Part shown: one piece after another, positions 34,644 through 44,475 of the stretch
Layout of the letters: every line of letters begins with the position of its first letter
Numbering within the stretch: the first letter of the stretch is position 1
Source: Brachybacterium epidermidis
Lineage (GTDB): Bacteria; Actinomycetota; Actinomycetes; Actinomycetales; Dermabacteraceae
Reading direction: 5' to 3'
DNA: 64,000 nt
Assembly (NCBI RefSeq): GCF_015209585.1
Contig: NZ_JADEYR010000013.1
Location: 1 to 64,000, forward strand
Position numbers and translations under genes: made by a program
The notes under the pieces: model-generated
What the model was told of the DNA's origin: nothing
Seen by the model: the letters and a program-made list of their open reading frames with translations, nothing else
Databases searched by the model: none

Positions 34644-36383
34644 GTGCCGAACAAGAGCGCCGCCACCCTCACGCCCGCCTCCCGCCAGGAGCACCTGGAC
34701 CGGCTGCGCGACGCGACGGCCCAGAACCCGCTGGACGTGCTGGTGGTGGGGGGCGGTGTCAACGGTGCCGGGGCCGCCTTCGACGCCGCCACCCGCGGGC
34801 TGTCCGTAGGCCTGGTCGAAGCTCGCGACTGGGCCTCCGGCACCTCCTCGCGCTCCTCCAAGCTGATGCACGGCGGCCTGCGGTACCTCGAGATGCTCGA
34901 CTTCAAGCTGGTGGCCGAGGCCCTGCGCGAGCGCGACCTGCTGATCAAGCACACCGCGCCCCACCTGGTGCACCCCATCAGCTTCGTGTTCCCCTTCTTC
35001 CACAAGGTCGTGGACCGCGCCTTCATCGGCTCCGGCGTCATGCTGTACGACGCCATGCAGATGATCGGCCGCAAGCGCGCCGTGCCCATGCACCGCCACC
35101 TGCTCAAGAAGAAGATGCTCGAGTACTTCCCGGCGCTGGACGGCGAGAAGATCGTGGGCGCCCTGGAGTACTTCGACGCCCAGATGGACGACGCCCGCTT
35201 CGTGATGATGCTGGTGCGCTCGGCCGCCCAGTACGAGGCCGCGGTCACCAACTACACCGAGGTCATCGGCTACCTGCGCGACGGGGAGCGGATCGCCGGC
35301 GCCCGTGTGCGCGACGTCCTCACCGGGGACGAGTTCGATGTCCACGCCTGCGAGACCATCCTGGGTGGCGGTGTGTGGACCCAGGAGCAGCAGGAGCTGG
35401 CCGGTTCCGAGAAGGGCCTGGAGGTGCTGGCCTCCAAGGGCATCCACATCACCATCGCCCGCGACCGTATCCCCGCCGCGCGCGACACCGGCGTGATCAC
35501 CAAGACCGAGAAGTCCGTGCTGTTCCTGATCCCCTCCGACGAGTACTGGATCATCGGCACCACCGACACCCCGTGGACCCACGACCCCGACCACGTGGCC
35601 GCCACCAGCGAGGACATCGACTACGTGCTCGAGCACGCCAACGAGGTGCTGGCCGAGGACCTCACCCGGGACGACGTGATCGGCGTGTACGCGGGCCTGC
35701 GCCCGCTGCTGCAGCCGATCAAGAAGTCCGAGGGCTCCTCCTCGAAGGTCTCCCGCGAGCACACCGTGATGCGCATGGAGCCGGGACTGTCCGCGATCGC
35801 CGGCGGCAAGTACACCACCTACCGGGTGATGGCCGAGGACATCGTGGACTTCGCCGTCAAGGACACCTACCCCGGCCGCCACAGCCTCACCCGCTCGGTG
35901 CCGATCATCGGCGCGCAGGGATACGCGGAACTCAAGCGCGACCAGGCCGAGCTCGCCGCCCGCCACGGCTTCGACGAGATCCGGGTGGAGCGGCTGCTGT
36001 TCCGCTACGGCGCCCTGCTGACCGACGTGCTCGCGCTGGCCGAGGAGGACCCCTCGCTGCTGGAGCCGCTCGAGCAGGCGCCCCGCTACCTGCGCGCCGA
36101 GGTGCTGTACGCCGCCCGCGCGGAGGGCGCCGTCCACCTGGCCGATGTCATCACCCGCCGCCTGCGCCTGGACTACGAGGTGCGCGACCGCGGGGTCGGC
36201 GCCGCCGAGGAGATCGCCGCGATCGTCGGCCCTGAGCTGGGCTGGGACGAGGCCCGCACCCGCACGGAGGTCGAGACCTACCGCGCTTTCATCGCCGCCC
36301 GCCTCGAGGCCGAGGCGTCCCACAGCGACGACGAGGCGGCCGCGGCCGTCTCCCGGGCCCCGGAGGTGCCCGTCATCCCCTGA
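34644..36383 (+). CDS. glpD: Glycerol-3-phosphate dehydrogenase (aerobic, FAD)
   Basis: 579 residues from GTG 34644, with GAAGGAG 6 bases upstream. The N-terminal dinucleotide motif VLVVGGGVNGAGAAFDAATRG binds FAD; the family signature ASGTSSRSSKLMHGGLRYLE follows at once, and GGKYTTYRVMAEDI lies in the cap domain. The C-terminal ~120 residues are the GlpD-C domain (RYLRAEVLYAAR). The membrane-associated enzyme oxidises glycerol-3-phosphate to dihydroxyacetone phosphate and feeds electrons to quinone. It heads the glp genes, divergent from the regulator. Confidence 0.93.
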   Translation: MPNKSAATLTPASRQEHLDRLRDATAQNPLDVLVVGGGVNGAGAAFDAATRGLSVGLVEARDWASGTSSRSSKLMHGGLRYLEMLDFKLVAEALRERDLLIKHTAPHLVHPISFVFPFFHKVVDRAFIGSGVMLYDAMQMIGRKRAVPMHRHLLKKKMLEYFPALDGEKIVGALEYFDAQMDDARFVMMLVRSAAQYEAAVTNYTEVIGYLRDGERIAGARVRDVLTGDEFDVHACETILGGGVWTQEQQELAGSEKGLEVLASKGIHITIARDRIPAARDTGVITKTEKSVLFLIPSDEYWIIGTTDTPWTHDPDHVAATSEDIDYVLEHANEVLAEDLTRDDVIGVYAGLRPLLQPIKKSEGSSSKVSREHTVMRMEPGLSAIAGGKYTTYRVMAEDIVDFAVKDTYPGRHSLTRSVPIIGAQGYAELKRDQAELAARHGFDEIRVERLLFRYGALLTDVLALAEEDPSLLEPLEQAPRYLRAEVLYAARAEGAVHLADVITRRLRLDYEVRDRGVGAAEEIAAIVGPELGWDEARTRTEVETYRAFIAARLEAEASHSDDEAAAAVSRAPEVPVIP

Positions 36384-36385
36384 CG

Positions 36386-36460
36386 TCGGGCGCTCCCACC
36401 ACGGGCCTTTGGCCCATGGCGCCCGACCTCTCCCCCAGGACCGGCCCCTTCGAGGGGCCG
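36386..36460 (+). terminator. Two hairpins after glpD
   Basis: TCGGGCGC (36386-36393) pairs with GCGCCCGA (36419-36426) around an inner GGGCCTTTGGCCC stem. A second hairpin, CGGCCCCT/AGGGGCCG (36442-36460), follows. They separate glpD from the glpF promoter and may terminate or attenuate. Confidence 0.5.
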
Positions 36461-36513
36461 CATCCCGCCATTCCCGGCGGGAGGACATGCGCTGGTCACC
36501 CGACCGGCGCACC

Positions 36514-36542
36514 ATGACAGACCCCCGTACGAGCGCATACTC
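36514..36542 (+). promoter_or_regulatory. Promoter of glpFK
   Basis: ATGACA (36514-36519), a 17-base spacer and ATACTC (36537-36542) fit a housekeeping promoter 57 bases upstream of the glpF start. An AGGAGA ribosome-binding site precedes the ATG. Confidence 0.5.
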
Positions 36543-36598
36543 TGCGGGGTACCCCGGGCCACACCGACGCGGCCCCGGGGGCTCAATGAGGAGAACCT

Positions 36599-37342
36599 AT
36601 GGGAACGATCTTCCTGTACGAGATCGCCGGCACCGCCATGCTGCTGCTTCTCGGTGGCGGCGTGGTCGCCAACAACATCCTGGCCAAGACCAAAGGCTTC
36701 GGCGGCGGCTGGCTGATGATCAACTTCGGCTGGGGCCTCGGCGTGTTCGCCGGTGTCTACGTGGCCTACAAGACCGGCGCGCACCTGAACCCGGCCGTCA
36801 CCCTGGGCCTGCTGGCCAACGGCTCGGACATGTTCGCCGGCAACCCCGACGCCGGGCTGGCGGCCATCCCCGGCACCATCCCCAACGTGCTGGCCTACCT
36901 GGTCGCGCAGCTCATCGGTGCCTTCATCGGCGCCGTACTGGTGTGGCTGTCCTACAAGCAGCACTTCGACGTGGAGGAGGACCAGGGCAAGATCCTGGGC
37001 GTGTTCTCCACCGGTCCGGAGATCCGCTCCTATGGCTGGAACCTGGTCACCGAGATCATCGCTACCTTCGTGCTGGTGCTCGTGATCATCATGTTCGGTG
37101 CCACCCCCTCGGGCCTGGGCCCGCTGGCCGTGGCCCTGCTTGTGCTCGTCATCGGCGCCTCTCTCGGTGGGCCCACGGGCTACGCCATCAACCCAGCGCG
37201 TGACCTGGGCCCCCGCCTGGCGCACGCGATCCTGCCGATCCCGGGCAAGGGCAGCTCCGACTGGGGCTACTCGTGGGTCCCGATCGTCGGCCCGATCATC
37301 GGCGGCATCCTCGCGGGCCTCGTCGCGAAGATCCTCGCCTGA
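36599..37342 (+). CDS. glpF: Glycerol facilitator (aquaglyceroporin)
   Basis: 247 residues with six membrane helices. Both pore-lining NPA motifs are present: HLNPAVTLG near residue 62 and YAINPARDLGPR near 198. The Asp after the second NPA is the hallmark of glycerol-conducting rather than water-only channels. It lets glycerol diffuse in for trapping by the kinase encoded 150 bases downstream. Confidence 0.93.
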   Translation: MGTIFLYEIAGTAMLLLLGGGVVANNILAKTKGFGGGWLMINFGWGLGVFAGVYVAYKTGAHLNPAVTLGLLANGSDMFAGNPDAGLAAIPGTIPNVLAYLVAQLIGAFIGAVLVWLSYKQHFDVEEDQGKILGVFSTGPEIRSYGWNLVTEIIATFVLVLVIIMFGATPSGLGPLAVALLVLVIGASLGGPTGYAINPARDLGPRLAHAILPIPGKGSSDWGYSWVPIVGPIIGGILAGLVAKILA

Positions 37343-37492
37343 CCTGTGCGGGGGCCGTCCTTCCCGGGCGGCCCCCGCTCCACAGCCCCGGGGCGCGCCG
37401 CGATGCGCCCCACCCCCGAACCACCCGACGGCGGGCCCCCGTCGACGGGCGCACCATCACCACCGCTCGAGATCATCATCGAAGGAGACCCG

Positions 37493-39028
37493 ATGAACGA
37501 CGAGACCATGTACATCCTGGCCATCGACCAGGGCACCACCTCCACCCGCGCGATCATCTTCGACCACGCGGGCCAGATCATCTCCACCGGCCAGCAGGAG
37601 CACGAGCAGATCTTCCCGAAGTCCGGTTGGGTCGAGCACGACCCCAAGGAGATCTGGCGGAACACCCGAAAGGTGGTCGGCGAGGCCCTGGTCGGTGCCG
37701 AGATCAACCGCCACCAGCTGGCCGCCGTGGGCATCACCAACCAGCGCGAGACCGCGGTGGTGTGGGACAAGAACACCGGCGAGCCCGTCTACAACGCGAT
37801 CGTCTGGCAGGACACCCGCACCGCGAAGATCTGCGACGAGCTGGCCGGCGACGAAGGTGCGGAGAAGTACAAGGAGCGCGTGGGCCTGCCCCTGGCCACG
37901 TACTTCTCCGGGCCCAAGGTCAAGTGGATCCTGGACAACGTCGAGGGTGCCCGCGAGAAGGCCGAGGCCGGTGACCTGCTGTTCGGCAACACCGACTCGT
38001 GGCTGGTGTGGAACATGACCGGCGGTGTGAACGGCGGCGTGCACGTCACCGACGTCACCAACGCCTCCCGCACCATGCTGATGAACATCGACACCCTCGA
38101 CTGGAACGAGGACATCGCCAAGGACATGGGCATCCCGCTGTCCATGCTCCCGGAGATCAAGTCCTCCTCCGAGGTGTACGGGTACGGTCGCAAGCAGGGC
38201 TTGCTCATCGACACCCCGATCGCCGGCATCCTCGGCGACCAGCATGCCGCCACCTTCGGCCAGGCCTGCTTCGAGGTGGGCATGGCCAAGAACACCTACG
38301 GCACCGGCAACTTCATGCTGATCAACACCGGTGAGGAGCTGGTGCGCAGCGAGAACGGTCTGCTGACCACCGTGTGCTACAAGATCGGTGACAACAAGCC
38401 GATCTACGCCCTGGAGGGCTCCATCGCGGTCACCGGCTCGCTCGTGCAGTGGGTGCGCGACAACCTGGGCCTGATCAAGGACGCCCCGGAGATCGAAAAG
38501 CTTGCCGAGCAGGTCGACGACAACGGCGGCTGCTTCGTGGTCCCCGCGTTCTCGGGCCTGTTCGCACCGCACTGGAAGGCCGACGCCCGCGGCGCCATCG
38601 TGGGCCTGACCCGCTTCCACAACAAGGGCCACATCGCACGTGCCGCCCTGGAGGCCACCGCCTTCCAGTCCCGTGAGGTGCTCGATGCGATGAACGCCGA
38701 CTCCGGCGTGGACCTCACCGAGCTCAAGGTGGATGGCGGCATGGTGAAGAACGAGCTGCTGATGCAGTTCCAGGCCGACATCATCGGTGTGCCCGTGGTG
38801 CGCCCCAAGGTCATCGAGACCACCGCCCTGGGTGCCGCCTACGCGGCCGGCATCGCCGTGGGCTTCTGGGACGGCGAGCAGGACGTCATCGACAACTGGG
38901 ACGAGGACAAGCGCTGGGAGCCCTCGATGGACGAGGAGACCCGCGAGCGGTACATGCGCCTGTGGAACAAGGCCGTGGAGCGCACCTTCGACTGGATGGA
39001 CGACGACGTCGAGGCGCTGCAGGCCTGA
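37493..39028 (+). CDS. glpK: Glycerol kinase
   Basis: 511 residues from ATG 37493 with GAAGGAG upstream. FGGY-family signatures: [15 protein letters not shown] (phosphate 1), [54 protein letters not shown] and [18 protein letters not shown]. It phosphorylates glycerol to sn-glycerol-3-phosphate, the GlpD substrate, completing facilitator-kinase-dehydrogenase uptake. Length is normal. A 20-bp hairpin lies 150 bases downstream. Confidence 0.95.
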   Translation: MNDETMYILAIDQGTTSTRAIIFDHAGQIISTGQQEHEQIFPKSGWVEHDPKEIWRNTRKVVGEALVGAEINRHQLAAVGITNQRETAVVWDKNTGEPVYNAIVWQDTRTAKICDELAGDEGAEKYKERVGLPLATYFSGPKVKWILDNVEGAREKAEAGDLLFGNTDSWLVWNMTGGVNGGVHVTDVTNASRTMLMNIDTLDWNEDIAKDMGIPLSMLPEIKSSSEVYGYGRKQGLLIDTPIAGILGDQHAATFGQACFEVGMAKNTYGTGNFMLINTGEELVRSENGLLTTVCYKIGDNKPIYALEGSIAVTGSLVQWVRDNLGLIKDAPEIEKLAEQVDDNGGCFVVPAFSGLFAPHWKADARGAIVGLTRFHNKGHIARAALEATAFQSREVLDAMNADSGVDLTELKVDGGMVKNELLMQFQADIIGVPVVRPKVIETTALGAAYAAGIAVGFWDGEQDVIDNWDEDKRWEPSMDEETRERYMRLWNKAVERTFDWMDDDVEALQA

Positions 39029-39180
39029 CGATGCACGGCAGGCCCGCTGCGCGCTGGCGGCGGGCCAGCTGGCCTGATCAGGCCGGGCGCACTGCTCTCG
39101 CCTGCCGGACGGGCACGCACTTGATCTGGCGGCGGTTGCGCCGCGCCGGCCTGATCGCAGACACGCCGTCCTCCAGTCTC

Positions 39181-39224
39181 GAATCCCCTGATTGCCACCG
39201 CCGACGGTGGCAATCAGGGGATTC
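39181..39224. terminator. Perfect 20-bp hairpin after glpK
   Basis: The arms 39181-39200 and 39205-39224 are exact inverse complements (GAATCCCCTG...CACCG) around the loop CCGA. It is far longer than ordinary terminators here and lies in the 400-base gap between converging glpK and the lactonase gene. No gene is seen in the rest of that gap. Confidence 0.7.
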
Positions 39225-39311
39225 GCATATGTGCAGCGGCGTGTCAGAGCGGGAGGTGGCCTGGGCACCCCGTGCCCCGGGAGCACGGGCCCGGCACCGT
39301 CTGCTGCATGA

Positions 39312-39358
39312 GTTACGGGTGAGTACGTTCCAGATCCTGGAATGTACTCACCCGTAAC
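39312..39358. terminator. 22-bp hairpin before the lactonase stop
   Basis: The arms 39312-39333 (GTTACGGGTGAGTAC...) and 39337-39358 are inverse complements apart from one position that would be a G-U pair in RNA. The loop is three bases (ATC). It lies 78 bases past the lactonase stop and probably terminates that operon. It is less GC-rich than surrounding DNA. Confidence 0.65.
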
Positions 39359-39435
39359 CGTCGGTGAAGTGGGGTGGGTGGTGTTCCGGGCCGACGAGCG
39401 GGGACGGGTGGTGTGTGCTGCAGGGCCCCGTTCCC

Positions 39436-40356
39436 TCACCCTCCGAACAGGCGCTCCTCCGCGGAGCCTCGCACGCCGCCGCCCACCTGCACCGCGAACA
39501 GCGATCCGGCCTGCGGGTCCTCGCCGGCCTCGAGGTTCTCCCGGCTGGTGGTGATGAACAGCGTGGAGCGGTCGGCGCCGCCGAACGTGCAGGCCGTCAC
39601 CTGTCTGGCGCCCACGGTGATCCGCTCGGTCACACTGCCGTCGGAGTCCAGCCCCAGCACCTGGGAGCCGCCGTTCATCGCCACCCACACGTTGCCCTCC
39701 GCGTCCAGGCACAGCCCGTCGGGATGGCCGTCCTGCTCGTTCAGGTCCGCGAAGGTGCGCCGCTGCACCAGGCCCGCGCGGTCGTCCCAGTCGAAGAGGT
39801 CCACGCGCCCGGTGGGGGTGTCCACGTAGTAGGCGCGGGCGCCGTCGGCCGTGAAGGCGAGTCCGTTGGAGACGGTGATGCCGGCGAGAATGCGGGTGGT
39901 GGTGCCGTCGGGCATCAGGCGCCACATCGCGGCCGCGCCCTCGGCCTGGTCGTAGTGCATGGAGCCGCACAGGAAGGAGCCGTCCGGGGCGATGGCTCCC
40001 TCGTTCATCCGCACGTTTTCCTCCCACAGCGGCGGCAGCTGCTCGATGGAGCCGTCGGCGTCCTCGAGGGCGAAGCCCTTCTCGATCGCCAGCACCGCGC
40101 CACCGCTGGAGGCGGGGCGCACGCAGGCCACCACGGGGCTGGGCGTGGCGATGCGGGCGACGGCGTGATCGGTACCGGCGCTTCCCTCGGAGCTCGCGCC
40201 GTCGGACCCCACACTGCCCACGCTCGTTCCTTCGGCCGACAGCTGCATGATGTCACCGGCCAGCATGTCCACCCAGCGCAGGCCTCCCCAGGTGTCGGAC
40301 CAGTGGGGCCCCTCGGCGTGGTAGCAGATCGAGTCGGTGATGCGGTCGGCGTGCAT
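39436..40356 (-). CDS. SMP-30/gluconolactonase/LRE-family lactonase
   Basis: 306 residues, a six-bladed beta-propeller family. Metal ligands are visible: Glu in AEGPHWSD near residue 14, Asn in TVSNGLAFTADG and Asp in GHPDGLCLDAEG. The enzyme would open sugar lactones such as gluconolactone. A Ser/Gly-rich insert (about 45-62) is unusual but lies in a loop. It is downstream of an MFS transporter on the same strand (117 bases), so a sugar-acid or lactone uptake unit is likely. Confidence 0.85.
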   Translation of the reverse strand: MHADRITDSICYHAEGPHWSDTWGGLRWVDMLAGDIMQLSAEGTSVGSVGSDGASSEGSAGTDHAVARIATPSPVVACVRPASSGGAVLAIEKGFALEDADGSIEQLPPLWEENVRMNEGAIAPDGSFLCGSMHYDQAEGAAAMWRLMPDGTTTRILAGITVSNGLAFTADGARAYYVDTPTGRVDLFDWDDRAGLVQRRTFADLNEQDGHPDGLCLDAEGNVWVAMNGGSQVLGLDSDGSVTERITVGARQVTACTFGGADRSTLFITTSRENLEAGEDPQAGSLFAVQVGGGVRGSAEERLFGG

Positions 40357-40473
40357 GGGGCCTCCGGTTCCGTGGCGGCCGCGCGGTCCCGAGCCGGGAT
40401 GCTCGGAATCGAAGCGGCAGGACTGCTACCACCGTACGCGCCGTGAAGGGTCACGGGGGCATGCCCCGTGGAC

Positions 40474-41925
40474 CTACTCCTCCAGCGCCCGCCCGCGCTG
40501 CTCGGGAAGGGTGAACGCCGCAGCCGCGGCCAACGCGAACGCCCCGGCGAACACGGCGAAGGCGAGCACCTGGGTGCCGGTGGCCACCAGCACCGGTACC
40601 AGGAACGGCGCCAGCAGGGAGGCGATCCGCCCGAACCCTGCTGCCGCCCCGGTGCCGGTGCCGCGCACGGCCGTGGGGTACAGCTCCGGGCCGATCGCGT
40701 ACAGCGCGCCCCAGGCGCCCAGGTTGAAGAAGCTCAGCGCGCAGCCGGCCGCGATGATCATGGTCTCGCTGTCGGCCATCCCGTAGGCTCCGGCGGCCAG
40801 TGCGGAGCCGGCCAGGAAGATCGTCAGCGTCCAGCGCCGACCGATCACCTCGATCAGCCAGGCCGCTGCCGCGTAGCCGGGGATCTGGGCCAGCGTGATG
40901 ATCAGGGTGAAGGTGAAGGACTTGGTGAGGTCGAAGCCGCGGTCCACCAGCAGGGTGGGGATCCAGATGAACGCCCCGTAGTAGGACAGGTTGATGCAGA
41001 ACCACACCACCCACAGGGCGGTGGTGCGGCCCCGCAGGCCGCGGGACCAGATGCTCTCGCGGTGCTCGGTCCCCGCGGCCGGCGGCGAGGGGTTCGTGGC
41101 GGCCGACGGCGAGGCGTTCGCGGCGGCCGACGGCGAGGGGTTCGCGGCGGCCGACGGGGAGGTGCCCCGGGCATCGACGCCCGAGTCGCCCGCCGCCGAC
41201 GCGCCCCCACCCCCCGGCTCGATGCCGGCGGACTCCTCGAAACGCTGCACGATCTGCTCGGCCTCGTCGTGGCGGCCCTTCTTCTCCAGGAACCGCACCG
41301 ACTCCGGCATGCCCAGGCGCACCACCAGCGAGTAGAACGCGGGGACCATGCCGATCGCGAGCGCCCAGCGCCATCCGTTCTCACCCTCCGCGGCCACGAA
41401 GGTGCCGATCACGGCGGCCAGGATCCAGCCCAGCGCCCAGAAGGCCTCCAGCCACACGATCACGCGCCCGCGGATCCGGGCGGGGGCGAACTCGCTCATC
41501 AGGGTGGAGGCCACCGGCAGCTCGGCGCCCAGGCCCAGCCCCACCACGAAGCGCAGTGCGATCAGCATCGCGACCCCGCCGGCGAGGGCCGAGGCGCCGG
41601 TGGCCAGGCCGTACACCAGCAGGGTCAGGGCGAACACGTTGCGGCGGCCGATGCGGTCGGCCAGCAGACCGCCCAGGGTGGCGCCGATGGCCATGCCGGC
41701 GAACCCGGCAGAGGCGATCATGGAGGCATCGCCCTTGGTGATCTGCCAGTGCACGGACAGCGCCGCGATCACGAAGCTGATCAGGCCCACGTCCATCGCG
41801 TCCAGGGCCCAGCCGATGCCAGAGGCGCCCAGCATCCTGCCGTGGCGGCGGGTGAAGGGAAGGCGGTCCAGGCGTTCGGCGCGGGTGAGGGTGGGGGGCT
41901 GCGTGGCGGCGTCGTGCTCGCTCAT
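40474..41925 (-). CDS. MFS transporter (metabolite:proton symporter type)
   Basis: 483 residues from ATG 41925; longer frames upstream cross the divergent Nudix promoter. Twelve helices are predicted. The helix 2-3 loop GGLLADRIGRRNVFAL carries the MFS motif, and the N-half has ALDAMDVGLISFVIAAL, typical of aromatic-acid/benzoate-type and sugar-acid symporters. The central loop (about residues 235-295) is lengthened by a Ser/Pro/Ala/Asn octapeptide repeat. The last helices retain GPELYPTAVRGTGTG. It is co-oriented with the downstream lactonase. Confidence 0.85.
   Translation of the reverse strand: MSEHDAATQPPTLTRAERLDRLPFTRRHGRMLGASGIGWALDAMDVGLISFVIAALSVHWQITKGDASMIASAGFAGMAIGATLGGLLADRIGRRNVFALTLLVYGLATGASALAGGVAMLIALRFVVGLGLGAELPVASTLMSEFAPARIRGRVIVWLEAFWALGWILAAVIGTFVAAEGENGWRWALAIGMVPAFYSLVVRLGMPESVRFLEKKGRHDEAEQIVQRFEESAGIEPGGGGASAAGDSGVDARGTSPSAAANPSPSAAANASPSAATNPSPPAAGTEHRESIWSRGLRGRTTALWVVWFCINLSYYGAFIWIPTLLVDRGFDLTKSFTFTLIITLAQIPGYAAAAWLIEVIGRRWTLTIFLAGSALAAGAYGMADSETMIIAAGCALSFFNLGAWGALYAIGPELYPTAVRGTGTGAAAGFGRIASLLAPFLVPVLVATGTQVLAFAVFAGAFALAAAAAFTLPEQRGRALEE
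41084..41155 (-). repeat. Three 24-bp tandem repeats inside the MFS gene
   Basis: Units at 41084-41107, 41108-41131 and 41132-41155 (GGCGAGG.GTTCG.GGCGGCCGAC) encode the octapeptide PSAA(A/T)N(P/A)S in the loop between helices 6 and 7. The unit is a multiple of three, so copy number can vary without breaking frame. Confidence 0.75.
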
Positions 41926-42017
41926 CACGTTCTCCGGTCCAGGGGGAGGGGATGGTCGCGGGACATCGTGCCACAGTGACGCTAAGGGTCTCTCTCCTGC
42001 TCTGCGACGATGGGGGC

Positions 42018-42506
42018 ATGCCCGCCCTGCTGCCGGATCCCGCCTACTTCGCGACCCTGCCCAAGATCGTCTCCTCCGGGGCGGTGATCCTGCGCGACGA
42101 GCTCGACCGGTTCGTGATCGAGAAGCCGAACTACCGCGACCACTGGCTGCTGCCGGGCGGCACCGTGGATCCGGGGGAGGATGCGCGCCAGTGCGCGCAG
42201 CGGGAGGTGCGCGAGGAGCTCGGCCTGGATGTCGAGGTGGGGCGGATGCTGGCGGCGAACTGGGTGCCGGCGCGGGCCTCCCGCGGCGCGCCGATGGGGG
42301 TGCACTTCGTGTTCGACGCCGGGGTGATCCCCGCCCCGCAGCTCGAGGAGCGGATCGTGCTGCAGCGCTCGGAGCTGGATGCCTGGATGCTGGTCGCGGA
42401 GTCCGAGGCGCATCTGCTCTCGCCCTGGGGAGCGCAGCGCGCTGTGCGGGCGCTCGCGGTGCTGCGTGGAGAGGCCGAGCCGGACCTGCTGGGCTGGGGC
42501 GGCTGA
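42018..42506 (+). CDS. Nudix hydrolase
   Basis: 162 residues from ATG 42018. The Nudix box is complete: GGTVDPGEDARQCAQREVRE followed by ELGLDV, supplying the Mg-binding Glu residues (G-x5-E-x7-REVREELG). It would cleave a nucleoside diphosphate linked to another group; substrate cannot be predicted. It is divergent from the MFS gene (92 bases between starts). A GACGATGGGGG sequence just before ATG offers only a weak ribosome-binding site. Confidence 0.85.
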   Translation: MPALLPDPAYFATLPKIVSSGAVILRDELDRFVIEKPNYRDHWLLPGGTVDPGEDARQCAQREVREELGLDVEVGRMLAANWVPARASRGAPMGVHFVFDAGVIPAPQLEERIVLQRSELDAWMLVAESEAHLLSPWGAQRAVRALAVLRGEAEPDLLGWGG

Positions 42507-42678
42507 GAGGGTTCGGAGCCGCCCCAGCGCCTGGCCGGTGCCGCGTCGGCCGCAGAGCCCCCGGCCCGCACCCCGGAGTCCTCACACGCTCGGTGCGGGG
42601 CCCGCCGGCTGGGTAGGCTCGGGCACCGGCGCGCGGGCTGTACTCGGCCGATGGACGGGAGCAGCCACCAGCATCCAC

Positions 42679-44475
42679 TCACCGCGGGGCTGCCTCCCGG
42701 AACCGCAGCGTCGTTCCCGGCGCGGCCTGGGCCAGCAGGTCCAAACCGCGCGGGGTCAGCACCCCGATCACGGGATACCCGCCGGTGGCGGGATGATCGG
42801 GCCCGAACACGACCGGCAGTCCCGAGGGCGGCACCTGGATCGCTCCGGGCACCATCGGCTCGCTGGGCAGGGTGCCGCTGCCGTCGGGCACGGGCAGTGC
42901 CTCGCCGTCCAGGCGCACCCCGACCCGGTCCGAGTCGGCCCGGACGGTCCACTCGCGTGCGAGCAGCGCACCAACGGCGGCCGTACCCAGCTCGGAGTGC
43001 CGCGGGCCCAGGGCCACGGGGATCTCGATCCGCTCCTCGTCCTGGCCTGCGCCCAGCGCTGCCGGCACATCCTCGCCGCCACCGTCCCCTCCCGGGGCGC
43101 ACCACGGCACCGCGTCGAGTCCTCGCTCGGGGCCGACCAGCACCTGGTCTCCTGACCCCAGCGGTTCCGGGCCCAGCCCCGAGAGGGTGTCGCGGGAGGC
43201 GGAGCCGAGCACCGGTTCCGCCTGAATCCCGCCTCGCACCGCGAGCACGATGCGCAGGCCGTGCGCGACCGGGCCGATCTCCACCGTGTCCCCGGGATCC
43301 AGGGCGATCGGATGCTCCCTGGTCTCCGCCGCCGCCACGTCGAGGTGTCCGCTGTCCTCATCATGCCTGGTCACGACCACAGCAGCGGGCGCGCCGGCGA
43401 TCGCGATCACCGACGGGGCGGTAGCCCGCAGCCGCACGGGACCCAGCAGCGCTTCGAGGGCAGGCACGAACGGGGGGTTCCCGACGGCCCGGTTCGCTCG
43501 GGCCAGGGCACCGCGGTCGAACGCACCCGAGCGGCTCACCCCGATCCCGGCATGCCCGGGCCGGCCTCCGTCCTCCACCAGCAGGCGCGGCCCCGGCGAT
43601 TCGACCACGAGCACCGGTCGGGCTGGGTGCAGGCGCGGCACGCGCACCGATCCGCCGGAGGTGCGCCTGGCCAGAGCAGCGGTCACCGCCGAGGCCCTCC
43701 TGGCCGCCTCCGTCGGGGCCGTGGCCAGGCGGCCCGCCGTGTGCAGCAGCGCCGCACCGCGACGGGACTCGAAGCGCCCCCGGGTGCCGGGGGTGAGCAG
43801 GGCCGGCTGCTGTCGGGCGGCGTCGAACAGCACGGCGTCGGTGCGGCCGATGAGCTGCCAGCCTCCGGGGGAGGGCCGCGGGTAGATGCCGCTGTAGCCG
43901 GCGGCCAGGGCCACCGACCCCGCAGGCACCGAGGCGCGCGGCTCCTCGCGCCGGGGCACCTGCCACCTCCAGCGGTCGAGGTCGGGCCCGGCTGCAGCGT
44001 CGCCGGGCGATCCCCCGCCCGCCGTCTCGGGCAGCAGGTAGGCGAACCCGGGTGCGAAGCCGCCGAAGGCGGCGGTCCACGTGGTGGAGCAATGGGTCTG
44101 GACGAGTCTTTCCCGGGAGATCCCCAGCACTGCCGCAGTGGAGTCGAGGTCCTGCCCGTCGTAGACCACGGGGATCACCACCTCACCCGCACCGGTGTGG
44201 CCCGGTGCCCCCACGGGCAGGTCCACCAGCAGCGCCGAGAGCTCCCCGGGAGTGGACAGTGCGGTCCCGCTGAGCAGCAGGGTCCGTTCGGCCGGCACCA
44301 CCTCCAGCAGGGCAGCAGGGGCGAGGTCGCGCAGCGCCGAGGCGACCTGCAGCACCGTCGCGGTGTCGGCGTACTCGGCCAGGACGGCGCGCTCGCCGAT
44401 CGGCCGCACCGTCAGCGGAGGCGGAGCGAGGGCGCGGTCCTCGTCGGCCCCGGGATGCTCGGCATCGATGGTCAC
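42679..44475 (-). CDS. pxpBC: 5-oxoprolinase subunits PxpB and PxpC fused (allophanate hydrolase-like)
   Basis: 598 residues from GTG 44475, whose GTGA overlaps the pxpA stop. Residues ~1-245 are the PxpB (AHS1) domain with [20 protein letters not shown] and [14 protein letters not shown]. After a linker, ~270-598 are the PxpC (AHS2) domain: [60 protein letters not shown]. With PxpA it forms the ATP-dependent 5-oxoproline (pyroglutamate) amidase, recycling a damage product of glutamine/glutamate. Separate B and C genes are usual; fused forms are known. Confidence 0.9.
   Translation of the reverse strand: MTIDAEHPGADEDRALAPPPLTVRPIGERAVLAEYADTATVLQVASALRDLAPAALLEVVPAERTLLLSGTALSTPGELSALLVDLPVGAPGHTGAGEVVIPVVYDGQDLDSTAAVLGISRERLVQTHCSTTWTAAFGGFAPGFAYLLPETAGGGSPGDAAAGPDLDRWRWQVPRREEPRASVPAGSVALAAGYSGIYPRPSPGGWQLIGRTDAVLFDAARQQPALLTPGTRGRFESRRGAALLHTAGRLATAPTEAARRASAVTAALARRTSGGSVRVPRLHPARPVLVVESPGPRLLVEDGGRPGHAGIGVSRSGAFDRGALARANRAVGNPPFVPALEALLGPVRLRATAPSVIAIAGAPAAVVVTRHDEDSGHLDVAAAETREHPIALDPGDTVEIGPVAHGLRIVLAVRGGIQAEPVLGSASRDTLSGLGPEPLGSGDQVLVGPERGLDAVPWCAPGGDGGGEDVPAALGAGQDEERIEIPVALGPRHSELGTAAVGALLAREWTVRADSDRVGVRLDGEALPVPDGSGTLPSEPMVPGAIQVPPSGLPVVFGPDHPATGGYPVIGVLTPRGLDLLAQAAPGTTLRFREAAPR

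Noticed and set aside
33579-36515. A 978-residue minus-strand frame opposite glpD
   Set aside because: glpD is unambiguous on the plus strand; the mirror frame has no recognisable family and only reflects GC skew at third positions.
37457-40027. An 856-residue minus-strand frame opposite glpK
   Set aside because: Antisense of glpK and out of frame with the lactonase; low-complexity composition.
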